Below the pieces are notes generated by a model. That model saw only the letters and a list, made by a program, of their open reading frames with translations. It was not told where the DNA came from and did no database searches. From NCBI GenBank assembly GCA_002478145.1, contig DLMI01000239.1:11772-75771 (forward strand): 64,000 nt of DNA, read 5' to 3'. The position numbers and the translations under genes were made by a program. Positions within the stretch are counted from its first letter, which is position 1, and every line of letters begins with the position of its first letter. The stretch comes from Acidobacteria bacterium UBA7540 (GTDB lineage: Bacteria > Acidobacteriota > Terriglobia > UBA7540). Shown here piece by piece: positions 18,096 through 27,067 of this stretch.

Positions 18096-18170
18096 TCAGT
18101 GGACGTAGATCAGCAGCAGCACCCCCAGCACGAGCACGGATAGAGGGATCCAGAAGTGGCCGTCGGTCAA
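18096..18170 (-). CDS. Possible 24-aa single-membrane-span microprotein
   Basis: A TTG at 18170 with AAGG 5 bp upstream opens 24 codons: LTDGHFWIPLSVLVLGVLLL, then IYVH and stop. It is a near-perfect membrane helix with a short polar N-terminus. The stop lies 13 bp before the copy-1 transporter start. It could be a small transporter partner or a leader peptide. Evidence is only the sequence pattern and position. Confidence 0.35.
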   Translation of the reverse strand: MTDGHFWIPLSVLVLGVLLLIYVH

Positions 18171-18249
18171 TATCGCCTTGGCGGTTGATCTTCTCAAAGG
18201 GAACCTCCAGAAGCCGGATGGTGGCCAGACAAGTCGAGCGCTGAACCTG

Positions 18250-18453
18250 CTATGCCTGACGGCGCATAGCGGGAACCAAGTAAGGCTGCTGGTTGCCGTG
18301 GTGCCCGCGAATTTCCTCCAGCCGCACGGCGCGGTGCTCATCGTGCGACTTGCGGGCCGCTGCCGCTTCGCTTTTCGCGCCTCGCCCCGCCGCGGCCGCA
18401 AGCTGCGACTGCTGGGAGCCCACGGCCTCATCCGAAAACTGTCCGGCGGTCAT
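18250..18453 (-). CDS. Possible 67-aa hydrophilic protein between the transporters
   Basis: The ATG at 18453 begins 4 bp after the stop of the upstream transporter (18458), with AGG just before it. The protein is Ala/Arg/Gln/Glu-rich (SQLAAAAGRGAKSEAAAARK, HDEHRAVRLEEIRGHHGNQQ) and unlike any family I know. It may be a real coupled gene or a chance frame. It could be cytosolic, with charged helices. Confidence 0.35.
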   Translation of the reverse strand: MTAGQFSDEAVGSQQSQLAAAAGRGAKSEAAAARKSHDEHRAVRLEEIRGHHGNQQPYLVPAMRRQA

Positions 18454-18457
18454 GGAC

Positions 18458-19750
18458 CTAGGTGAACCGAGTAACCCTCCAGAGAGTAACTCCCCCCCCC
18501 ACCAAAACCAGCAGCATAGCTGAGGTGAGCGCGGCGAGCCAGCCCCAATGGAGCTCCATGGCGGGAACGCTAGCCATCAAAGCAAAGGCAACAAATATTG
18601 AGGTGGCCCCTCCGATCAAGAGCCAATCGACCAATCCCCGTCCCTGGCTCCGGGCATTCATTTCCTTGCCCTCCATACGCGAGGCTACATATAAAGGCGC
18701 GATGCCGTAAAGGTCGCTCTCCCGCTGGGCTGCCTCTTTCCAGCTCGAGTACTCCCCCTGCGTCGCGGATGAAAATGCAATCGCGACTGCGCCCGCCGCC
18801 ATAAGCAGCGATCCCCCTATCACCTGCGCGTACACCCCCCGCCCCAGGCCGTGCAGCTCACCAAAAACCAGGATGGCCCAAAGCAGGCCCCACAACTGGT
18901 TGGTGTTGGACAAAGGAATACCGCGACTGATTCCTACGTATTTCGCGGCGTAGTTCTGAAACAAATCACCCACCACCCACATGAATCCACCGAGCAGCGG
19001 CCAGAAGGCCACATTCCGGCTCCTGACCAACTCGTGCCAGAAAGGCTGCAATCCACCCGTGAAAGTGACCGCCAACACTGTCATGGTCACGATCTCCCCA
19101 AACGTGAAGATGGTGACAAATGTGAGCGGGTTCATGCCGGTGATGTAGGCTTTTCGGTAAGGGATGTACATCGACCCGAGGACGGCGCCTGCGCCCAACG
19201 CGGCCACCACACCGCGCACAGCATGGTCGTGATGGGCTTGAGACGTGGAAGCCAGAGATAACAGCACCGCACCTCCGAAGAGCACAAGGGCTCCCCCTAA
19301 TACTCCAACCCAGCGCACCCAACCTGCGCGGTGCAATTCCTTGAACAGTAAAATGCCCCATAGAATGCCGATCAGGCTGTTGGAGTTCCACAGGGAGAAC
19401 GCAATGCTGAGGCCAATGTCTCGTACCGCCAGGATGGTCAGGGTGTTCCCCACCGCCCAAAGACACCCCGCCAAAAGTCCCCAGACGACTAGGTGGGGAA
19501 CTTGTCGCAAGTCCGAACCGATGTCGGAAGTTCCGCGGACCAATGCCGGCACGCTCCAGCGCGAAATGAAAGCTCCAAGAACCATCATGAAGGAAATCAC
19601 AAAGGGAGAGACGGCTACGGTTACCAGTTTGGTCGGCGCCTCAGCCGCAGCCAGCCACAGCGCAGCAGAGAAACCGCACATTACGCCGAGTGTCTGGAGC
19701 TTGCGCTGGCGCGAACGTTCGGACAAACTCGCAGTGATGAGCGAACCCAA
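18458..19750 (-). CDS. GRP/RhaT-like sugar transporter (copy 2)
   Basis: The product is 430 aa. A TTG start at 19750 is supported by AAGGAGG 9 bp upstream; the ATG in between is out of frame. It has about ten membrane segments and the same landmarks as copy 1: EAPTKLVTVAVSPFVISFMM, WNSNSLIGILWGILLFKELH, GSMYIPYRKAYITGMNPLTF, SRGIPLSNTNQLWGLLWAIL. The two proteins are clearly paralogous along their length, a tandem duplication. It follows two sugar dehydrogenase genes after a 373-bp gap. Confidence 0.88.
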   Translation of the reverse strand: MGSLITASLSERSRQRKLQTLGVMCGFSAALWLAAAEAPTKLVTVAVSPFVISFMMVLGAFISRWSVPALVRGTSDIGSDLRQVPHLVVWGLLAGCLWAVGNTLTILAVRDIGLSIAFSLWNSNSLIGILWGILLFKELHRAGWVRWVGVLGGALVLFGGAVLLSLASTSQAHHDHAVRGVVAALGAGAVLGSMYIPYRKAYITGMNPLTFVTIFTFGEIVTMTVLAVTFTGGLQPFWHELVRSRNVAFWPLLGGFMWVVGDLFQNYAAKYVGISRGIPLSNTNQLWGLLWAILVFGELHGLGRGVYAQVIGGSLLMAAGAVAIAFSSATQGEYSSWKEAAQRESDLYGIAPLYVASRMEGKEMNARSQGRGLVDWLLIGGATSIFVAFALMASVPAMELHWGWLAALTSAMLLVLVGGGVTLWRVTRFT

Positions 19751-20123
19751 GCTTTCATACCTCCTTGCAATTCGTTTGGATCAGACGCGACAGAAACATT
19801 GCCCCTCAGGGACAGCGCAGAGAGCGGACACGAGGGTCGCGGTTCCCACCTGACGCCCTCGGCAAATATCCCCAGACGCAGACTCGAAATGTCGTTGCCT
19901 TGGACGTGGCCCCTTCTTCCGTCGAGAAGATACTGTTGTCGATCGGATGTTTCTTAACGACGGAGAAACCCAGAAGGCACACGGAGGTAATATCACAAAT
20001 GAGGTGATCGCCGACACAACTGTTGTTGGGCTGGGTTTGTGCAACCCCTCGATTTATTGGTGGTGATGAGAAAGAAGCTCCCGTCCTCCGGCTGCACCCC
20101 CGTGGATTCTTCATGCGTGGGCA
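19751..20123. other. Non-coding gap before the transporters
   Basis: No gene seen. ATCACAAATGAGGTGAT at 19992-20008 is a 5-bp inverted repeat with a 7-bp spacer, CRP-like in shape. It may mark a regulatory site for the transporter pair, but no convincing -35/-10 accompanies it. Confidence 0.3.
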
Positions 20124-21137
20124 CTACGCCATGCTGACTTCGACCGGTCGATTCTCCTTAAGAGATATGGTTGCAGCCAGACTTACCCGCATCGCAGCGA
20201 CACCGTCCGCACCCGTGACCGAAGGCTGCCGACCCTGTAATACGTTATCCACAAAATCCTGGATTTGAGCAACGTAGGCCTTTTCAAAGCGTTGCATGAA
20301 GTATGGTACGACGTCATGTGTGATTCCTTCCTTGGTCATGACGAGAATCGGCGTTTCCCGGAAATAACCGATCTGTATGGACCCTTTTGTCCCCCAGATT
20401 TCACAGCGAATGTCGTAGCCGAAGACAGCGTTTCGGCTTAGCTGCACGACACCCAAGGCTCCGCTTCCGAAGACCATATTGATGACTGCATTGTCGATAT
20501 CGCCAATCGCTTTCATCTCGGGATACGCCAATGTGCAACCGATGGCATACACGCTCTTGACATCCCCCATAAACATCCGTCCCACATCAAAATCGTGAAT
20601 CCCCATGTCAGCAATCATCCCGCCGCTGACTTTAGGGTCACAGAATTCGAGCGGCGGACGAAAGGGATCCCGCGAAGTCGATTGGAAGAGCACGGGAGTG
20701 CCAATTTCCCCCGCCGCAACCTTCTTCTTCGCCGCAACATATCCCGCGTCAAAACGTCGTTGAAACGCGGCCTGGAAAAACACACCCGTGGCTGCAACTG
20801 CCTGGAGCACTTGCTCGGCTTCTTGCAGCGAAGTGGACATCGGCTTTTCGCAAAAAATAGCCTTCCCACTTCTCGCTGCATCGATGACAATCGCTCCATG
20901 CTGGCTTGTGGGAGTCACGACAATCACGGCAGTTACATCTTTGTCCTTGAGCAAGTCACGGTGATCCTTATACCATTTGGGGACGTCGTATTCTCTCGCA
21001 AACGCTTCCGCAACATCTGCTTGGGTATCTGCCACCGCCACGAGTCGCGCATTCGGTACGCATTGGGCGAGATTGGTTGCATACACGCGGCCCATTCGCC
21101 CCAGACCAACGACGCCAACGTTCAGACGACTTTTCAT
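20124..21137 (-). CDS. Gfo/Idh/MocA-family oxidoreductase
   Basis: The product is 337 aa. The NAD-binding start NVGVVGLGRMGRVYATNLAQ and the family motif AIFCEKPMSTSLQEAEQVL (catalytic EKP lysine) are clear. The C-terminal domain has SRDPFRPPLEFCDPKVSGG and MIADMGIHDFDVGRMFMGDV with the expected His/Asp. It is 15 bp downstream of iolG and about 40% similar by eye. It probably oxidises another inositol isomer (such as scyllo-inositol) or a sugar; exact substrate not deducible. Confidence 0.9.
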   Translation of the reverse strand: MKSRLNVGVVGLGRMGRVYATNLAQCVPNARLVAVADTQADVAEAFAREYDVPKWYKDHRDLLKDKDVTAVIVVTPTSQHGAIVIDAARSGKAIFCEKPMSTSLQEAEQVLQAVAATGVFFQAAFQRRFDAGYVAAKKKVAAGEIGTPVLFQSTSRDPFRPPLEFCDPKVSGGMIADMGIHDFDVGRMFMGDVKSVYAIGCTLAYPEMKAIGDIDNAVINMVFGSGALGVVQLSRNAVFGYDIRCEIWGTKGSIQIGYFRETPILVMTKEGITHDVVPYFMQRFEKAYVAQIQDFVDNVLQGRQPSVTGADGVAAMRVSLAATISLKENRPVEVSMA

Positions 21138-21152
21138 CTCGATGCACTCCTT

Positions 21153-22172
21153 TTAATGGATTTCACTTAACTTGACCGACCTGTTTTCTTTTACCGATTT
21201 CGCAGCGGCCAACCCGATCGCCACAGCCATGAGACAATCATTTCCGGTCACCGGGACTGGCTTGTTCTCCCGAACCGAATCGACGAAGGCTTGCATCTCC
21301 CTCAAATACGATTCCGTGTATCGCTCCATAAAGAAGTTCAGTGGCAACGACGAGTGGGTACCTGTCCGGTCGAGGCAGATATGACTGTCGGGAGCGTTGT
21401 TGGCGACCGTGACCATACCTTCGGAACCAAACACCTCGACGCGCTGGTCGTAGCCATAGACAGCTTTTCGGCTGTTGTCGATCGTTCCCAGAGCGCCGTT
21501 TGCGAACGTCAGCGTCACAACGGCCGTATCCCAATCGCCGGCTTTCTCGAATACCGGGTCCACCAGGACAGTCGCCCGGGCGTACACTTCGGTGACGTCG
21601 CTTCCCATCAAATAGCGGGCCATATCGAAATCGTGGATGGTCATGTCCAGGAAGATCCCACCGGACGCACGTATATAGGCTTCCGGAGGAGGCGATGGGT
21701 CGCGGCTGGTGATCTTGAGAACGTGGGGTTCTCCGATTCCGCCGGATTTGACGATTTCACGTACTTTTAGGAAATTGGGGTCGAACCGCCGGTTGAACCC
21801 GATCTGCAACTGGACCCCGAACCTTTTCACCGCTGCCAGGGCCCGATCGATCTTTTCCAGGCGATGGTCGATCGGCTTCTCGCAGAAGATGTGTTTGCCC
21901 GCGCCTGCCGCCGCCACGATCAGATCTGCGTGCGTATCGGTCGACGAACAAATCAGCACGGCCTCGATCTCGGGGTCCGCGAGGACCTCCTCAGCGCTCT
22001 CGGTTACTCGCGGGATGCCGTAGCGCGTGGCAACTTCCTCTGCCGCCGGGCGGTTGATGTCCGCGATAATCAGCGCCTTTGCCTCGGGCAATCGGAAGGC
22101 AAGGGTCTCAGCGTGCACGGCCCCGATCCTCCCGGCTCCGATGATACCGATATGAAGTTTAGGTTTGCTCAT
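21153..22172 (-). CDS. iolG: Inositol 2-dehydrogenase
   Basis: The product is 339 aa. The Rossmann start HIGIIGAGRIGAVHAETLAF and catalytic lysine motif HIFCEKPIDHRLEKIDRALA are present, followed by the inositol-dehydrogenase-like LQIGFNRRFDPNFLKVREIV and GGIFLDMTIHDFDMARYLMG. IolG oxidises myo-inositol to 2-keto-myo-inositol with NAD. iolE lies 22 bp upstream and a paralogous dehydrogenase downstream. The iol neighbours make this the most likely true inositol dehydrogenase of the two. Confidence 0.93.
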   Translation of the reverse strand: MSKPKLHIGIIGAGRIGAVHAETLAFRLPEAKALIIADINRPAAEEVATRYGIPRVTESAEEVLADPEIEAVLICSSTDTHADLIVAAAGAGKHIFCEKPIDHRLEKIDRALAAVKRFGVQLQIGFNRRFDPNFLKVREIVKSGGIGEPHVLKITSRDPSPPPEAYIRASGGIFLDMTIHDFDMARYLMGSDVTEVYARATVLVDPVFEKAGDWDTAVVTLTFANGALGTIDNSRKAVYGYDQRVEVFGSEGMVTVANNAPDSHICLDRTGTHSSLPLNFFMERYTESYLREMQAFVDSVRENKPVPVTGNDCLMAVAIGLAAAKSVKENRSVKLSEIH

Positions 22173-22194
22173 TGTGGTCCTCCTGGGTCAAAAG

Positions 22195-23121
22195 TCACGC
22201 GTAGTTTGGCTCGATCGACCGCAGGTAATCCCGGTTGCGCCGCGCGCTCTCCTTCGGCGTGCCCATTCCGGGCAGGACGTCCTGCTCGACTAGCGTGTAC
22301 CCGTCGTAACGGTTGGCCTTCAGCCAGCGCAGTACCGCGGGGAAGTCCACCGAGCCCTTACCTAATTCGCAAAAGACGCCGTGTCGCAGCGCCTGGAAGT
22401 AGTCCCAATGTTCTGCTCGCGCCCGGCCAGCCACCTCCGGGTGGCAATCCTTAAAGTGGATGTACCACACCCGCTCCTGGAAGCGTTCCAGCCCCTTGAC
22501 CACGTCGCTCGCGGCCGCCCCGTAAGCGTAGTGCCCGCAATCAAACACCAGCCCCACCAATTCCGGGTCGGTCAGTTCCAGAAAGCAAGCGATCTCTTCC
22601 GGCGTCTCGACATAGCCAGCGCAGTGATGGTGAAAGACCGTACGCAGTCCTGTCTCCGCGCGCACCGCGCCGGCCACTTTATTCGCACCCTCGGCAAAGG
22701 TTTTCCATTCCGCGGGACTCAAGCCCAGTTCAGCGGTGATTCGACCGGCGTTGCGGGTGCGTTCGGGGACGGAGCCATTGTTGTCCGCCAGCACCAGGTA
22801 GGGTTTCGGGTCCGTGGCCACGGCCGCCAGCAGCCGCGCGGTCTTGAGCGCGCTCGCCACACCCGCTCCGTGCGCAGCCGGGTCTTTCAAAGTCACAGGC
22901 ACAAACGCCCCCAGCATCACCAAGCCGCGTCGACTCAGTTCGGATCTGAGCGCGGCGGGGTCGGTGGGCATATATCCCCAGTCGCCCAGTTCTGTCCCGG
23001 TGTAACCTGTTTCGGCCAACTCGTCCAGCATGCGGCCGTACGGGATCTGTTCCGCTTGGGCTTCCTCAAACTCCAGCGTGCCCCAGGAACAAGGGGCGTT
23101 CCCCACACGCAATGCTGCCAT
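22195..23121 (-). CDS. iolE: Inosose dehydratase-like TIM-barrel protein
   Basis: I use the Met at 23121, which has GGGAGGAGA just upstream and gives 308 aa; the frame extends to 23340 but that part is unrelated text. The start [20 protein letters not shown] is typical of Iol[41 protein letters not shown] and [12 protein letters not shown] supply the metal-binding residues of the xylose-isomerase-like barrel. IolE dehydrates 2-keto-myo-inositol. It sits between mmsA and iolG. Confidence 0.9.
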   Translation of the reverse strand: MAALRVGNAPCSWGTLEFEEAQAEQIPYGRMLDELAETGYTGTELGDWGYMPTDPAALRSELSRRGLVMLGAFVPVTLKDPAAHGAGVASALKTARLLAAVATDPKPYLVLADNNGSVPERTRNAGRITAELGLSPAEWKTFAEGANKVAGAVRAETGLRTVFHHHCAGYVETPEEIACFLELTDPELVGLVFDCGHYAYGAAASDVVKGLERFQERVWYIHFKDCHPEVAGRARAEHWDYFQALRHGVFCELGKGSVDFPAVLRWLKANRYDGYTLVEQDVLPGMGTPKESARRNRDYLRSIEPNYA

Positions 23122-23170
23122 GATCTCTCCTCCCGGCTTGCGGGCTGACCCCGCCGTCCCGCCGGCTCCA

Positions 23171-23193
23171 CGCGCCGGCAGGATGCCGGCGCG
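23171..23193. repeat. GC-rich perfect hairpin between mmsA and iolE
   Basis: CGCGCCGGCA and TGCCGGCGCG form a perfect 10-bp stem around GGA. There is no U-tract, so it is more likely an mRNA-stabilising or REP-like hairpin than a terminator. It lies inside the run of iol genes, where it could set the ratio of upstream to downstream products. Confidence 0.6.
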
Positions 23194-23239
23194 TGATATA
23201 GTGTCACTCAAGTTCGTTGAGTACCTCGTCGAGACGACA

Positions 23240-24712
23240 CTAAAACTTCCTGCTCCACTGCTGGGGCCAGCGCTCGACCACCACCTTGGTCTGCGTGTAA
23301 AACTCCACACCGTGGCGCGCCTGGGCGTGGAGGTCACCAAAGAAACTGTCTCCCCAGCCGCTGAAGGGGAAGAACGCTATCGGCGCCGCCACGCCCACGT
23401 TAATGCCCACGTTTCCCGCGTTGACCTCGTAACGGAAATGCCGGGCGCTGGCCCCGTCGCTCGTGAAGATGCAAGCCATGTTGCCGTAGCGGCGGGCATT
23501 AACCATCTCGACCGCTTCGTCGATCGAAGCGGCATGCATCAAGCTCAGCACCGGACCGAAGATCTCCGTGCGGGCGATCTCGCCCTGCGGCGGAACGCCC
23601 TCCATGATGGTCGGGAAGACGAAGAAGCCGTCCCCGTAATTCTTCACTTTCTTGCCCCGCCCATCCACGAGCAAGCGGCCCCCTTCGCGCTCGCCTTGCG
23701 CAATCAACGCTTCGATCCGTGCCTGGCTCTCGGCCGAGATGACCGGCCCCATCTCCACACCCTCATCCAGGCCGTAACCCACCTTGCGATTGCGGGCGGC
23801 ATGGGCCATCTGTTCCGCCAGCACTTTCTCGGCGCCGCCTACGGTGATGGCTACCGAGGCCGCCAGGCAGCGCTGGCCGGCGCAACCAAAGGCCGAATCC
23901 GCCAGAATCCGCGTGGTCATTTCCATATCGGCATCCGGCATGACCACTACCGGGTTCTTGGCTCCTCCCTGGCACTGGGCGCGCTTGCCGTTGGCCGCGG
24001 CGCGGCTGTAAATGTAACGTGCGGTTGCGGTGGAGCCCACAAAGCTGATTGCCCGAATCGCGGGATGGTCAAGCAGGCCGTTGACCGTCTCCTTACCGCC
24101 GTTTACCAGTTGCACCACGCCCGGCGGGAACCCGGCGGCTTCGAGCAGATGGAATGCCTGGTTGGAACTGAGCGGCACCCGCTCGGAAGGTTTCAGAATA
24201 AAGCAGTTCCCGGTGGCCAGGGCATTCGGCATGAACCAGAAAGGGATCATGGCCGGAAAGTTGAAAGGGGTGATGGCAGCAACCACGCCCAGCGGCTGCC
24301 GGATCATGTGCTCGTCGATCCCTGCCGCGATAACCTCACTATTTGATCCTTGCATCAGGGAAGGGATGCCGCAGGCCACTTCCACGTTCTCGATGGCACG
24401 CCGCAATTCCCCGACACTTTCGGCAAAAGTCTTCCCACACTCCTCGGTAACGGTGCGCGCCAAGTCCTTCAGGTTTTCCTCAAGAAGAGTCTTGAGCCGA
24501 AACAAAGGCTGGATCCGCTCGCCGACCGGCGTGCGCCTCCAATCCTCAAACGCCTTCTGCGCCGCCACCGCCGCTGCACCCACTTCCTCTGCCGGCGAGA
24601 GGGGAACCTCCGCCAGGACTTGCGCGGAAGCCGGGTTGAGAACCTTTAAAGCCTCCACTGAGCGCGAGGCGCGCCAGGTACCATCCACGAAGTTTTCCAG
24701 CCTTTTGGACAT
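23240..24712 (-). CDS. mmsA: Methylmalonate-semialdehyde dehydrogenase (CoA-acylating)
   Basis: The product is 490 aa, an aldehyde-dehydrogenase-superfamily enzyme. Landmarks are [52 protein letters not shown], and the nucleophile Cys282 in [12 protein letters not shown]. In the inositol pathway this enzyme (IolA) converts malonic semialdehyde with CoA and NAD to acetyl-CoA and CO2. It lies 30 bp after iolD in the same orientation, and 118 bp before iolE. Confidence 0.95.
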   Translation of the reverse strand: MSKRLENFVDGTWRASRSVEALKVLNPASAQVLAEVPLSPAEEVGAAAVAAQKAFEDWRRTPVGERIQPLFRLKTLLEENLKDLARTVTEECGKTFAESVGELRRAIENVEVACGIPSLMQGSNSEVIAAGIDEHMIRQPLGVVAAITPFNFPAMIPFWFMPNALATGNCFILKPSERVPLSSNQAFHLLEAAGFPPGVVQLVNGGKETVNGLLDHPAIRAISFVGSTATARYIYSRAAANGKRAQCQGGAKNPVVVMPDADMEMTTRILADSAFGCAGQRCLAASVAITVGGAEKVLAEQMAHAARNRKVGYGLDEGVEMGPVISAESQARIEALIAQGEREGGRLLVDGRGKKVKNYGDGFFVFPTIMEGVPPQGEIARTEIFGPVLSLMHAASIDEAVEMVNARRYGNMACIFTSDGASARHFRYEVNAGNVGINVGVAAPIAFFPFSGWGDSFFGDLHAQARHGVEFYTQTKVVVERWPQQWSRKF

Positions 24713-24742
24713 CTCGAATTACTCCTCACGAGGCCGCCGTTA

Positions 24743-26608
24743 TCACCAGTGGTAGCGCTGTTTTTTGCGGGCTTCTTCGTAACTGGCTCGCGCCGCGCGC
24801 ACGCTCGCGTTTTCTGAGACCTCCGCCACCGCGACATCCCACCACGCCTCGTAGCCCGGCACTCGCAGCTCGCGCTCGGTCTCTACCACGATCACCGTGG
24901 TACGGTCCAGCGTCTTCGCTTTCTGCAATGCCTCCTTGAGTTCGGCCAGGCTGTTGGCCTTGAGCGCGTGCGCCCCCAGGCTGCGGGCGTTCGCGACATA
25001 ATCCACCGGCAGGTCATCGCCATCCAATTGGCCGGAATCGGCGGAGCGGCGCCGGAAGTGCGTCCCAAATCCCCCGCTGCCCAGTGATTGGCTCAGCCCG
25101 CCGATGCTGGCAAAGCCGTGATTGTCAACAAGCACGATGATGAGCTTGATGCCTTCCTGCACCGAAGTCAGAATCTCCGTCGGCATCAGCAGGTACGTGC
25201 CATCGCCAAGGAACACGTATACCTCTCGGCTGGGGTCAGCCATCTTGGCCCCCATGGCGCCGGGTATCTCGTAACCCATGCAGGAGTAGCCGTATTCCAA
25301 GTGGTAGCCGTTGGGTGTCCGAGTGCGCCACAGCTTGTGCAGATCGCCCGGGTGGCTGCCTGCCGCTGAAAGCAGGATATCGCGCGGCCCGGAAGCTTCC
25401 CACATGGCGCCGATCACCTCGCTCTGCGCCGGGCGCGGTTGGTTACCCAAGTGAAACAAACGGTCCACCTCCGCTTCCCATGCCCCTCTCAGGGCGGCCA
25501 CCTGAGCGGCATAATCGGCGCTGACACGGAAGCCGTTGAGCGCCACGGCAAGGCCCTTCAGGGCCAAACGCGCATCCGCCACCACGGGGATCGCGGAAAC
25601 TTTGTAGGCATCAAACTCCGCCACATTGATGTTCACAAAGCGCACCTGGGGGTTCTGGAACGCCGTCATCGAGGCTGTGGTGAAGTCGGAATAACGCGTG
25701 CCGATCCCGATCACCAAGTCGGCGCCGTGCGCCAACCGATTGGCGGCCAGCGTGCCCGTCGCTCCCACCGCCCCCACGCATTGCGGATGGTCATAAGCGA
25801 GGGAACCCTTCCCGGCTTGCGTCTCGCCCACCGGGATGCCTGTCCGGGCCGCGAAATCTGCCAATGCCTGCCAGGCCTCGCTGTACAGCACCCCGCCGCC
25901 GGCGATCAGCAGTGGCTTGCGGCTGGCGCGAATGGCTTCCACCGCCCGCCCGCAGGAAATCGGATCAGGTGGGGGCCGGCGAATGAGCCACACGCGCTTC
26001 GCGAAAAGTTCAGCCGGGTAGTCATACGCCTCGGCCTGCACATCCTGCGGCAGCGCCAGCGTTACCGCGCCGGTATCCGCCGGAGAGGTTAGTACGCGCA
26101 TCGCCTCCGGCAGGGCGGTGATGATCTGCTCGGGGCGGTAAATGCGATCCCAATAACGCGAGACGGGTTTGAAACAGTCATTGACTCCCGTATCCTGGGT
26201 GGACGGGGATTCCAGTTGCTGCAAAACCGGCGCCACGTTGCGGCGGGCGAAGATATCCCCGGGCAGCAGCAGCACGGGGAGGCGATTAATCGTTGCCAGC
26301 GCCGCCCCGGTGATCATGTTTGTCGCTCCCGGCCCGATGGAAGAAGTGCAGGCAAAGGTGCGCAGGCGATTGCTGGTTTTGGCGAACCCCGCCGCCATAT
26401 GCACTGCCGATTGCTCGTTACGCACCAGGATGTAAGGGAAGTCGGGGTTTTGCTGCAACGCTTGTCCAATGCCCGCGACGTTCCCATGCCCGAAGATCCC
26501 CAGCGCGCCGGCGAAGAAGGGATTCTGCCTTCCATCGCGCTCCACATGCTGGTTCTTCAGAAAGGTGATGATGGCTTGTGCGGTCGTGAGCCGTCGTGTG
26601 TTGCTCAT
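24743..26608 (-). CDS. iolD: 3D-(3,5/4)-trihydroxycyclohexane-1,2-dione acylhydrolase
   Basis: The product is 621 aa from the Met at 26608, preceded by GGAGGAGG; the frame extends to 26827 through unrelated sequence. It is a thiamin-diphosphate enzyme that opens the inositol-derived ring to 5-deoxy-glucuronate. The start RRLTTAQAIITFLKNQHVER and GALGIFGHGNVAGIGQALQQ are characteristic of IolD. The ThDP site follows (GDGTYLLMPTEILTSVQEGI, then LVDNHGFASIG). It is the first intact gene of the iolD-mmsA-iolE-iolG run. Confidence 0.96.
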   Translation of the reverse strand: MSNTRRLTTAQAIITFLKNQHVERDGRQNPFFAGALGIFGHGNVAGIGQALQQNPDFPYILVRNEQSAVHMAAGFAKTSNRLRTFACTSSIGPGATNMITGAALATINRLPVLLLPGDIFARRNVAPVLQQLESPSTQDTGVNDCFKPVSRYWDRIYRPEQIITALPEAMRVLTSPADTGAVTLALPQDVQAEAYDYPAELFAKRVWLIRRPPPDPISCGRAVEAIRASRKPLLIAGGGVLYSEAWQALADFAARTGIPVGETQAGKGSLAYDHPQCVGAVGATGTLAANRLAHGADLVIGIGTRYSDFTTASMTAFQNPQVRFVNINVAEFDAYKVSAIPVVADARLALKGLAVALNGFRVSADYAAQVAALRGAWEAEVDRLFHLGNQPRPAQSEVIGAMWEASGPRDILLSAAGSHPGDLHKLWRTRTPNGYHLEYGYSCMGYEIPGAMGAKMADPSREVYVFLGDGTYLLMPTEILTSVQEGIKLIIVLVDNHGFASIGGLSQSLGSGGFGTHFRRRSADSGQLDGDDLPVDYVANARSLGAHALKANSLAELKEALQKAKTLDRTTVIVVETERELRVPGYEAWWDVAVAEVSENASVRAARASYEEARKKQRYHW

Positions 26609-26658
26609 GTGGGCCTCCTCCTGCAACGGTGCGAGTTTCGTTCTCACCCACCGCGAGG

Positions 26659-26946
26659 CTACATTTGGTCGATACCGCTCACCACTTCGCCCACAAACGG
26701 GTCGGCGATACTCGTGACCACCACTCCAACGGTCTTGGTCTTCTGGGTCACCATTCCGCGAGCGACAGCGCTGACCCTGTAGCCAGATTTCTGGGCGATA
26801 CGTTGAATTCTCTCGATCGTCCGGCAATCGATCAGCGGGCTGTTACGAAGGGTTCGAGACACGGTCGAGTGGGAGACACGTGCCAAGCGGGCGATGCCTT
26901 TGATGGACGGCGGCTTCGCGGCGGCGTTCTGAGCCATGTTATGCAC
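26659..26946 (-). pseudogene. LacI-family regulator (B), truncated after 95 aa
   Basis: The helix-turn-helix (SIKGIARLARVSHSTVSRTL) and hinge (AVARGMVTQKTKTVGVVVTS) are intact, but after VVSGIDQM a stop replaces about 240 residues of ligand-binding domain. The iolD ribosome site begins about 50 bp later, so the missing part was lost by deletion at the head of the iol operon. The remaining piece could still bind DNA but could not sense a ligand. A constitutive repressor or simply a remnant are both possible. Confidence 0.8.
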
Positions 26947-27003
26947 ACACGCGCATTGACCCCACAGCTTACACAGGGGTTGCGGAAATTCTACTTCGCC
27001 GCT

Positions 27004-27035
27004 CGAAAAAATGGGGCCACGCCAGGCGTGGCCCC
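27004..27035 (-). terminator. Rho-independent terminator of the TonB receptor gene
   Basis: GGGGCCACGCC (27013-27023) and GGCGTGGCCCC (27025-27035) form a perfect 11-bp stem around one base. Read on the minus strand, the stem is followed by ATTTTTTCG. It lies 33 bp after the receptor stop. Confidence 0.88.
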
Positions 27036-27067
27036 AGCAGACTGCAGACTTGATCGACCAACCCTGT

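Noticed and set aside
17294..18244. 316-aa plus-strand frame
   Set aside because: Antisense to the transporter gene, with Arg/His/Gln-rich text and no motif.
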